Part shown: piece after piece, positions 45,728 to 53,016 of the stretch
How positions within the stretch are numbered: position 1 is the stretch's first letter
How the letters are laid out: the number at the start of each line of letters is the position of its first letter
Source: Bacteroidales bacterium
GTDB taxonomy: Bacteria > Bacteroidota > Bacteroidia > Bacteroidales > Tenuifilaceae
Direction: 5' to 3'
DNA length: 64,000 nucleotides
NCBI GenBank assembly: GCA_013376985.1
Contig: JACABB010000028.1
Span: 1-64,000 of the forward strand
Notes under the pieces: model-generated
What the model saw: the letters and a program-made list of their open reading frames with translations, nothing else
Databases searched by the model: none
Told to the model about the DNA's origin: nothing
Program-made: the position numbers and the translations under genes

Positions 45728-47638
45728 TCATTTAACATGCCAATCGCCCCACGAATTCTGAACTACAGGGCTATTATAAGTTTGCGATTGTTGCTCCTTT
45801 TCGTTTACCAATATCGATTTTACACTCACCTGCTCCTTTAAGTAATCCGAAAGCTCTTTATAGGTAATATTCCCTTGACTTTCCTTTAGCTTCTTTAGTA
45901 AAAAGTAGGTGAACAATCCATGTTTTTTATCCTTGTAAGGTAGGGCAGACTGATCCTCGCTTGTTGCAGTATAAACTACAATATTGCCGGTTAACATATT
46001 ATCCTTAGGTTTCACCTTAACTCCACGGGCAGTCAATAAACCTTGATTCCTTGCACCTCCGCTAAAACAGGCATCGAGAAAAACAGTCACTCTTTGATTG
46101 GGGAATTCTGTAAGCTCTTTATATATCTCGGATAGCTTAAAAGCATACTTTAAATCCTTTGCCGATACATCTACTGGTATAACATATGGCTCTTTGGTTA
46201 TTTCATCGGGAAATCCATGACCCGCATAGTAAAAGATTAGCTCTGCTTTCCCTTGTGTGTTCTTGGATAGCAGATTAATCTTACTAATTGCCCTATCCAT
46301 CTCAATAGATCTTGCATTAATCATGAAGATGATATTCTCTTCGGGGACTCCAAAAACATTAACTGCATACTCCTTGAATATTCTGGCATCACGCTCGGCA
46401 AACTCAACGTTTACCTCACTGTTTAAATCACGCTGGAACGATGAGTAATCCTCGTTCCCAATGATTAACGCAAACCGATACGGATATTTAGTTGGATTAT
46501 TGGGAATATTAATATCAACATCAACTTGTGCATCGGATACTACTTTTGGGCTTACTATTTCTGTTGATACTTTTTGAAGCTGCTGATTATCCGACGCTAA
46601 AGTCTTATCTAAATTGATTTTAATATTATTTCTATCGAGTAGTGATTTGAATTCGGGGTCATTCTTTATTAACCTAAAATCATTTAGATTTCTCTCAAAT
46701 ACCTCCGGTTCTTTTAAACCTTTGCTAAATGCTCGATTTAGATTTTTATATGCATCATTTCTTTTCCCATTTAAGGAAAAAATTCTTGCTTTCTGAAAGT
46801 AAGCGTAATAACTAAGAGAATCCAATTCAATAGCTTTGTTAATTGAATTATATGCCTCATCGAATTTATTCATATATGCAAGGCACATAGCAGCATTTCC
46901 ATAATACAATGATACTTCTGGAGCCAAATCGGATGCTTTTTTATACTGAATATATGCTTGTTGATAGTTTTTCAATCTGATATAACAAACACCCAAATCA
47001 TTATAAATTTTATGCCCATTGGGCTCTAAATCAATTATCTTTAAATAATCATTAATAGCCTCGGAATACTTCTCTTCCTGAAACAATAAACTGGCTCTCC
47101 ACCTTAATGAGTTTAATCTATTTGGATCTAAGCTAATTACCTTTGAAAAATCCTCATTTGCCTCCTTTAACATATTTTGATTATAATAACACATCCCACG
47201 TCCTTCGCAGGAATATATAATGTTATTATTAGAATTATTTAGATTTATTGATTGGGTAAAATCGTAAACTCCACCGTAGTAATCCTTCATTTCAAGTTTA
47301 ATCCATCCACGCCAGTTATAAGGATTGTATTCAGTAGATAAGAATTGTAGAAAGGAAGCATCACTATTCATTTTGGATATTACCGTGTTAAAATCGGCTA
47401 GTGCTTCATTATTCATTTTGGCTTTCCGATAGGATTTCCCTCTTTCGAAATAGTACTTAATACCATTGGTACGTTTTATCAACGTTGAGTATGCTTCAAT
47501 TGCTTTTGGATAGTCGCCGATATCAAATGCTTTCTTTGCTATCTGTTCTAATCCTTCTCCGCGTTCGCGTTGTCCATATAATACCGAGGGGGATATCAAG
47601 CAGAGAAGTAAAAACAAAGTTGTAATTTTGGTTTTCAT
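45728..47638 (-). CDS. Exported TPR protein with C-terminal caspase-like (C14) domain
   Basis: This protein has 636 residues from the chosen start at 47638, where MKTKITTLFLLLCLISPSVLYGQ gives a proper signal peptide. The open frame extends 28 codons further upstream. About ten tetratricopeptide repeats fill residues 30-340. The C-terminal caspase-fold domain begins at YRFALIIGNEDY. It has the catalytic His in FYYAGHGFPDE and Cys in VFLDACFSGGARN. It would act as a secreted or periplasmic cysteine peptidase with a protein-binding TPR region. The target is unknown. Confidence 0.85.
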   Translation of the reverse strand: MKTKITTLFLLLCLISPSVLYGQRERGEGLEQIAKKAFDIGDYPKAIEAYSTLIKRTNGIKYYFERGKSYRKAKMNNEALADFNTVISKMNSDASFLQFLSTEYNPYNWRGWIKLEMKDYYGGVYDFTQSINLNNSNNNIIYSCEGRGMCYYNQNMLKEANEDFSKVISLDPNRLNSLRWRASLLFQEEKYSEAINDYLKIIDLEPNGHKIYNDLGVCYIRLKNYQQAYIQYKKASDLAPEVSLYYGNAAMCLAYMNKFDEAYNSINKAIELDSLSYYAYFQKARIFSLNGKRNDAYKNLNRAFSKGLKEPEVFERNLNDFRLIKNDPEFKSLLDRNNIKINLDKTLASDNQQLQKVSTEIVSPKVVSDAQVDVDINIPNNPTKYPYRFALIIGNEDYSSFQRDLNSEVNVEFAERDARIFKEYAVNVFGVPEENIIFMINARSIEMDRAISKINLLSKNTQGKAELIFYYAGHGFPDEITKEPYVIPVDVSAKDLKYAFKLSEIYKELTEFPNQRVTVFLDACFSGGARNQGLLTARGVKVKPKDNMLTGNIVVYTATSEDQSALPYKDKKHGLFTYFLLKKLKESQGNITYKELSDYLKEQVSVKSILVNEKEQQSQTYNSPVVQNSWGDWHVK

Positions 47639-48224
47639 GGTTACTTGTTTTGAGTTAAATAACCTTGTCGTATTTATGAAAGATGCTTTAAAATCTAAGT
47701 ACAGAAGAAATGCATCATCCAAAATAAAAGAAGTCTATTTATTGTAAATCAATTGCAATGTCAAAGTTACTAAAACTATTTGTTAGGAATCATGAGTATT
47801 GTAAAAACAGTTAAAGATTATATGCAAATGATTGAATGTATCATGATTCAATTCGCAATTAGGTAAATAAATTGTTATAATTTTACTTTGATAGATTAGA
47901 TTTGTACTTGATTTTTCGTTTAAATGTTTGTCCGTAATAGTACCTAGTGAAGAATAAATAATCCAAATTGTCATTGCCTTGCGGCGAACTCGCAAAATAC
48001 ACTCGATTCCTGCAAACCGTTAACTCATGAGCGAAGCGAATAATACAGGAACTGACCGAAGGGAACTCAGCGGATCTAATCTCCTTTTTTGTATCTAGAT
48101 TCCGAGACTTCGCCCAGAACTGAGTTTAGGTGTTCAACGAAACCAATGGCAGTTAAGCTTGTTGATCGAAATAGTAATCTAAACAAATACTCATATTTTA
48201 TTATATTCTCAATCAACTAGTGTG
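47639..48224. other. Intergenic region, no supported gene
   Basis: This stretch separates the caspase gene from the radical SAM gene. A 70-codon open frame on the minus strand (47783-47995) has no recognisable features. A hairpin repeat of the TGAGCGNAGCGAA family lies at 48007-48051. The rest is A+T-rich. Confidence 0.6.
48007..48051. repeat. Hairpin repeat with TGAGCGAAGCGAA core
   Basis: The arms TTCCTG (48007-48012) and CAGGAA (48046-48051) enclose TGAGCGAAGCGAA at 48028-48040. Confidence 0.6.
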
Positions 48225-50072
48225 TTAATATTCTCTAAATATAAGAGCAAAATTATCGTACATTTTATTGTAAAAATTTAAAGTTTTACTTAATAATTCA
48301 TCATTGTATTCCAAAAGACATTCTTTACTTTGAATTATCTCAATTATTGTCCATTTCCCAATCGCAGATTCCCAAAGATATTTTTCAAAATCATCAATAA
48401 TTATATTCTCCCCTTTAAGGTTTGTGAATTGATAGATAAGAGTATTAGGATCAAAGTTTAAATCCCATAGTCTTAATGGATACAGGTTATTTATTGACAA
48501 TTCACTAGCATCTTTAATAGTACCAGTGGATTCGAAAATTGAATAGTACCTTTGAAGTATATTTAGTGATATAAAATTTAAAGCCCAAGGACTAGTATTC
48601 GACACCATTTGCTCTTGTGAGAATTTTCTATAAAAAAGTACTTTTTGATCAATAAACGCTTTCGACTTATTAAAAACCTGACTTTTAAAAAACGCATTCA
48701 TCTCCGATGAAAACACTGACAAATGGTTTTCTAATTCTTCAAGGTTAATATTATTAGGCTTGCAAATTACTTGATTATAGCCAAGTATTTTCTTAAATTC
48801 AAAATCTTCAACTAATATTTCTATTTCATATTTTTCCGGATAATCCCTAATAGGTGTACCCACATAGGGTACTAAATATCCCCCTTGACATACAATATTA
48901 TAGTTTGTAAGTTCATATAGTTCTTTTGAAAATGAAATAGATTCTTGAAATGTTTCATTAGTCTCGCCTGGATTTCCTAAAATGAAATTACAAGATAAAA
49001 GTAAGTCATTAAATTTTCCAACTTCCTTAGCAACATCCTTAATTTGTTTTTTTGTTATTTTTTTATTTTGAATTTCTAATATTTTCTCTGAACCTGATTC
49101 TACACCAATTTGCAAATTAAACATACCAGCATCGTGCATTATCCTAATAAGATCTAAATTTTTTGACAATATGTTAGCTCGTCCTTCCGCAAACCATCTG
49201 AAATTATACTTCTCTCTCACTTTTTTAATTACTTCACATAACTCGTTGACACGCTTTGGTGAAGATGTAAATGTGCTATCTGCAATCAATACATGATTAA
49301 AGCCGTTACTTTCAATAAAATATTCTAAATCTTTAGCAAAATTTTCGGGACTTCTTTCTCTGTAACTTCTTTCAAGATTGCCCTCAACACAAAAAATACA
49401 ATTATATGGACATCCTCGGCTAGTAATTAGTACATTATTATTGTGTTTAATAATATCAAAAAAATAATCAATTTCATTTTGGCTTTTATCATTTGGTAAT
49501 ATCCAATATTTTTTATCACTTGTAATTGCAAACTGAGGTATGGGTAGTTCATTTAGGTCGATATATGTGGTATCATTATCTGTTTTAATGATTGCATCAT
49601 TTATCTTATATGTTATTCCTTCGATATTTGACAAATCCCCCTTACCTTTTATGTAAAAATCCAATAGTTTTAAGAGTTTATACTCACCTTCACCCCGTAC
49701 AATGACATCACATTTACAAGCATCCATGATTTTCATGTCAAAAAATGTTGCTTGCGGTCCTCCTAGCACAATTTTAATTGAAGGAAATTCTTTTTTAATC
49801 TTATTAACAAGTGTACAAACAGTCGAAATATTATCTGCAGTGGTGGTCATGCAAATAACTTTGGGATCGACTTCTTTCAAACTTGCAATTATTCCTTTAT
49901 ATGAATAGTCAGTTAAAAATGTTATATTCAGTATTTTGAAACTGTAATTGTAAATCTCTAAAACAGATGAAATTGGGAAAAGATATCCTAAAAATGAATT
50001 ATACTTTTTATCGAATCGTGGATCTAATCCATCTAAAAAAAGAACATCAGTACTTATTTTCATATATATCAA
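48225..50072 (-). CDS. B12-binding-domain radical SAM enzyme (putative peptide maturase)
   Basis: In this 615-residue protein, residues 1-140 form a cobalamin-binding-like Rossmann domain with IVLGGPQATF (101-110) and DVIVRGEGE (122-130). The base-off DxHxxG motif is absent. The radical SAM core has CPYNCIFC (Cys221, Cys225, Cys228) and later QIGVESGSEKIL. A C-terminal part of about 190 residues is mostly helical and not recognised. B12 radical SAM enzymes often C-methylate peptides or small molecules. It is the last gene of a four-gene group, overlaps the second radical SAM gene by 4 bases, and may modify the 43-residue peptide at 52350. Confidence 0.82.
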   Translation of the reverse strand: MIYMKISTDVLFLDGLDPRFDKKYNSFLGYLFPISSVLEIYNYSFKILNITFLTDYSYKGIIASLKEVDPKVICMTTTADNISTVCTLVNKIKKEFPSIKIVLGGPQATFFDMKIMDACKCDVIVRGEGEYKLLKLLDFYIKGKGDLSNIEGITYKINDAIIKTDNDTTYIDLNELPIPQFAITSDKKYWILPNDKSQNEIDYFFDIIKHNNNVLITSRGCPYNCIFCVEGNLERSYRERSPENFAKDLEYFIESNGFNHVLIADSTFTSSPKRVNELCEVIKKVREKYNFRWFAEGRANILSKNLDLIRIMHDAGMFNLQIGVESGSEKILEIQNKKITKKQIKDVAKEVGKFNDLLLSCNFILGNPGETNETFQESISFSKELYELTNYNIVCQGGYLVPYVGTPIRDYPEKYEIEILVEDFEFKKILGYNQVICKPNNINLEELENHLSVFSSEMNAFFKSQVFNKSKAFIDQKVLFYRKFSQEQMVSNTSPWALNFISLNILQRYYSIFESTGTIKDASELSINNLYPLRLWDLNFDPNTLIYQFTNLKGENIIIDDFEKYLWESAIGKWTIIEIIQSKECLLEYNDELLSKTLNFYNKMYDNFALIFREY

Positions 50073-51727
50073 ACTAATAATTTATTGAACATTAAAATAT
50101 CATAAAACTCTAATTTTTTAAAAAACACTAACATTTCTCTCTTTATTTCTTTAGGATTCTTCTTTGGAAATTTTTTAATTAAACTCTCTGAAATCTCATT
50201 TAGACTATTAAGTCCTCTTGATTCATAGTAAATAGTAAACTCAAATTCATTTAGTTCTAGGAATGATTTATCGTAAAAAAGTCTGTCAATAATAAATATG
50301 GGTTTGTTGTTGTTATATACAAGTTTCGTATAAACTATTGGAGTGTAATCGAATATATCGTCATTTATTTCCCAAGAATATTTTAAATGAGGATTCTTCA
50401 TTGTAGCACCACGTACTGATACGCCAGATGATTTTGACAAAAAATAGATATAGTACTGTGTCTGAAATTCATTACATGCTAATGAAAAATGTTGTCTTCT
50501 TTTATTCAAATCAATATTTTTTAATGACTTTTTCATTTCCCCTTGTAAGGTTGTAAAAAATGTACCTTTAAAACCTAACAAATAATTATGGTCTATTTTT
50601 GATTTTGTAAAAAGGGGATATAATTTTTTATAACCATTTGCGTTTGAATAAGTAATATTTTTCTCACAATCATTTTCATCAAAATAGTAATACAAATTAA
50701 ACTCAACTTTTCCTGGAGCGATTTCTATTAATTCTTTAGAAAAAAGAACTAATTCATTTAATGTTTCAATGCTTTCAAACTCTGATCCAATCACATAATT
50801 AATTGCAATTGAAGTGAAATTTATTTCATTAGCATATTTAACAATTTTTTTAATATCTTGTTTTGAGGATGATATATTGTAGTGTTTTAATATTTGCTTA
50901 TTTACGTGTTCAACACCGATTTCAATTCTCTCAAGTTTAGATGATTTTAATATTTTAAAAATTTCCAAATTTTTTATTACTTTTTCTGGTACTATGAAAC
51001 AAGACCAGCTAAACATAGATGAATTGAATTGGTTGTCAATGAAATTGCATAATTGCTTAACATAATCTATATTGTAAATCAGACTATGATTTAGTATGTG
51101 AAAAAACTGCGATCCTTGATTAAGTACATATTTTACCTCTTCTTTTAATAGTTCTATATCAATTAAATCAATTTTAGAACACTTAATATTGCAATAGCTA
51201 CACATTCGTTGACATCCAGTGCCAATATTCAAACCTATAGAATAATTTTTTAATGGTTTAAGTATTTCCCAATAATCAGGGCTATATTTTTGCAGGTTAA
51301 CATTTTCACTAACATTAAGTTCATTTATTATTTTCCTTAGATTTTCGTCAATTGACATATTTTCAACAAACTCAATTACTTTGTAATTAGAATTGTCACC
51401 TTCAAAAACTTTTATTTCTTTTGCGTTTCTTGAAAATAAATAAATATTAATTCCATAATTTATATTTCGGATAAGATGTTGAATATTAATAATATTATTA
51501 TAATTGCATGAAATAATTATATTTTGTGGTTTATCCCTTTCTAATAACAATTTCAAAAAGCCAGTATTAAAATTCAAATTTGTAGTAGCATTAATGTATT
51601 TAATGTTTAAATTCAAATTCTTAAGAAATTTAGTAAGCATCAATAAATAATTATCAATTATATTGCTTCTACATTTATTAATGATAGAAAAATCTGCAAT
51701 GCTATCAATTACTAAAAAATCAATCAT
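50069..51727 (-). CDS. Second radical SAM enzyme, possible RiPP-recognition tail
   Basis: This 552-residue protein starts at 51727 (MIDFLVIDS). The longer open frame reads into the CPBP gene and looks artificial. Residues 1-140 have a diverged B12-domain-like alternation without clear binding motifs. The [4Fe-4S] motif is CQRMCSYC (Cys172, Cys176, Cys179), with an extra Cys183 just after it. RIEIGVEHVNKQILKHY follows in the core. The last 70 residues (EFEFTIYYESRGLNSLNEISESL... KREMLVFFKKLEFYDIL) resemble the small winged-helix PqqD/RRE fold in pattern. That would let it bind a precursor peptide; this is inference. It overlaps both neighbours. Confidence 0.78.
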   Translation of the reverse strand: MIDFLVIDSIADFSIINKCRSNIIDNYLLMLTKFLKNLNLNIKYINATTNLNFNTGFLKLLLERDKPQNIIISCNYNNIINIQHLIRNINYGINIYLFSRNAKEIKVFEGDNSNYKVIEFVENMSIDENLRKIINELNVSENVNLQKYSPDYWEILKPLKNYSIGLNIGTGCQRMCSYCNIKCSKIDLIDIELLKEEVKYVLNQGSQFFHILNHSLIYNIDYVKQLCNFIDNQFNSSMFSWSCFIVPEKVIKNLEIFKILKSSKLERIEIGVEHVNKQILKHYNISSSKQDIKKIVKYANEINFTSIAINYVIGSEFESIETLNELVLFSKELIEIAPGKVEFNLYYYFDENDCEKNITYSNANGYKKLYPLFTKSKIDHNYLLGFKGTFFTTLQGEMKKSLKNIDLNKRRQHFSLACNEFQTQYYIYFLSKSSGVSVRGATMKNPHLKYSWEINDDIFDYTPIVYTKLVYNNNKPIFIIDRLFYDKSFLELNEFEFTIYYESRGLNSLNEISESLIKKFPKKNPKEIKREMLVFFKKLEFYDILMFNKLLV

Positions 51728-52283
51728 AACTTTGTTTCGGTTTATAAAATAAAATAAGTGTATTATTTGTAAGATGTGCAATAAATGGCACAAGTAAATT
51801 TCCAGTTGAGAAAATTAAAAATGCAAAAAACACACCCAAGAAAAAAATTTGTACCATCTTATATTTGAAATGAAACAAACTAAATACTAATGAACTGACT
51901 ACAATAGCAGCATAAACACCAACATTGTTATTTACATACGAAAAGACTATTGATCTACACACTATTTCTTCAATAAAAACAACAAAAATGTAAGCAATGA
52001 AGGTATAAAATTTAAGATTAATTGGGTAATAATTTACTATTTTAGGTGTTTTGGTATTTAGTTTTGTTTTCTTCAATATATAGCCTAAAATGTAGTTAAT
52101 TACAAACGCTATTAAACCGCACAAAATAGCAATTGCTATATGCTTAAAATCTATAAAGAACTTGTAATGGGAAAATCTATATAATACAAATCCCAACAAG
52201 GCAAATATTATGTAAATAATAAAAAAGACAATTGCAATTTTCCTCTTATTATTCACTAATTGTTGGATTTTATCATTAATCAT
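51720..52283 (-). CDS. CPBP-family intramembrane glutamic protease
   Basis: This 187-residue membrane protein has about five or six helices and the three conserved motifs of the CPBP/Abi family. They are Glu105-Glu106 and Arg110 in EEIVCR, His138 in FSLFHFK, and His170/Asn174 in HLTNN. Such proteins process prenylated or secreted peptides, or give bacteriocin immunity. It lies between a small hydrophobic peptide gene and two radical SAM genes and overlaps the first by 8 bases. Cleavage or export of the peptide, or self-protection, is therefore a plausible role. Confidence 0.83.
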   Translation of the reverse strand: MINDKIQQLVNNKRKIAIVFFIIYIIFALLGFVLYRFSHYKFFIDFKHIAIAILCGLIAFVINYILGYILKKTKLNTKTPKIVNYYPINLKFYTFIAYIFVVFIEEIVCRSIVFSYVNNNVGVYAAIVVSSLVFSLFHFKYKMVQIFFLGVFFAFLIFSTGNLLVPFIAHLTNNTLILFYKPKQSYD

Positions 52284-52315
52284 TTTTATTAATTTAAATA
52301 AAAAATTTATTAAAG

Positions 52316-52335
52316 GGCTGGGAATACTCCCAGCC
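52316..52335 (-). terminator. Terminator-like hairpin between peptide gene and CPBP gene
   Basis: A perfect 8-bp stem GGCTGGGA/TCCCAGCC has a 4-nt loop. On the minus strand it is followed by CTTTAATAAATTTTTT. It lies in the 66 bp between the small peptide gene and the protease gene. A leaky terminator here would give more peptide than enzyme mRNA, as in many peptide-natural-product operons. Confidence 0.75.
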
Positions 52336-52349
52336 TAAAAACTTCAGAA

Positions 52350-52481
52350 TCACCAAATTTTTACTGGAGCCAAAATCATTATAACAATAGCTATAGCTAT
52401 AGCTAAAGCGTTAGCTGTTGCTAAATCTTCTTGTCCAACAAATACTGTCGTCTGTTTTTGTTCTTCAAATAAATTAATCAT
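52350..52481 (-). CDS. Small peptide, candidate RiPP precursor (43 residues)
   Basis: Residues 1-24 are polar and include Glu6-Glu7, Gln8, Lys9 and Glu18-Asp19, like a leader. Residues 25-38 alternate strictly between small/other residues at odd positions and Leu/Ile at even positions (ALAIAIAIVIMILA). The peptide ends Pro39-Val-Lys-Ile-Trp43. There are no Cys or Ser residues. The start is the ATG at 52481 and the stop is TGA. A hairpin follows, then protease and radical SAM genes in the same direction. An alternative reading is a single-pass membrane peptide or small hydrophobic bacteriocin. No homology search was possible. Confidence 0.62.
   Translation of the reverse strand: MINLFEEQKQTTVFVGQEDLATANALAIAIAIVIMILAPVKIW
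52389..52405. repeat. AGCTAT hexamer repeat inside the peptide gene
   Basis: Nearly three tandem copies of AGCTAT encode the Ala-Ile alternation of the peptide. Repeat slippage here would add or remove Ala-Ile pairs in frame. Confidence 0.7.
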
Positions 52482-52565
52482 AACTTTAAAAATTAATTAT
52501 TAATAATTGAGAATATATGATGCGTAACTACACATCCAATTTAATGTTTTTTGGTTTCAATTTCC

Positions 52566-52579
52566 TGTCCCTTGGGACA
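52566..52579. promoter_or_regulatory. Inverted repeat TGTCCC-TT-GGGACA
   Basis: A 6-bp perfect palindrome with a 2-bp centre lies 85 bp upstream of the peptide start codon. It lies inside the predicted leader RNA if the -7 element at 52672 is used. It could be a regulator-binding site or an RNA hairpin. Confidence 0.4.
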
Positions 52580-52671
52580 CAATTCCGTCCGCTTGCATGG
52601 GATAATTCATTTTTCATTTTATATCTAATTTAATTGCTTTAACACCATTCTCTTTTTCTAGCAAAAAATTG

Positions 52672-52679
52672 CAAATTTA
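52672..52679 (-). promoter_or_regulatory. Possible -7 element for the peptide operon
   Basis: On the minus strand TAAATTTG fits TAnnTTTG. The expected TTG 19 bp upstream is missing. The transcript would have a leader of about 180 nt. Confidence 0.35.
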
Positions 52680-53016
52680 ATAAAATGACACAAAATTGAT
52701 GCTTTTTTAATAAATATATTTCATCGTCATTATAATTTATATTTATTTTAAATAATGTCAACTAATAAAGCATTATAACAAAAACGTATGGGATATCTAA
52801 AAGCCTTCGCAGATGGTTTAAATGTTTGTCACAAGGAGTAGAAAATTGCACCCCAAAGAGATTAAATAGTAATTGGGATTTTACTTTTATTGGTTGCATT
52901 GGATACTTTGTGAATAATCATATTTAGTTGCAATGAGGTTTGTTTCTTATGGTGATTTTATAACTTTACATTCTTAATACTTATCATACAAAAATCGGAA
53001 TATAATTGTTGCTACT

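Larger units (their letters stand above)
52482..53016. other. Intergenic region holding the peptide-operon leader
   Basis: It holds no firm gene. On the minus strand it carries a possible -7 element (52672-52679) and a leader with an inverted repeat at 52566-52579. Two short open frames, 52517-52633 (+, 38 codons) and 52762-52899 (-, 45 codons), lack features that would support them. The start region of the S37 peptidase gene is at the right edge. Confidence 0.55.

Noticed and set aside
47783-47995. 70-codon minus-strand frame in the gap after the caspase gene
   Set aside because: It has no domain, no promoter and no conserved feature, and its context is a repeat-bearing intergenic region.
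52517-52633. 38-codon plus-strand frame over the peptide leader
   Set aside because: It has no recognisable feature and runs antisense to the leader. It may be chance or a relic.
52762-52899. 45-codon minus-strand frame upstream of the peptide gene, considered as a second precursor
   Set aside because: Its sequence is unlike the 43-residue peptide, it has no promoter-like element and it lies beyond the likely leader. It cannot be excluded but is not supported.
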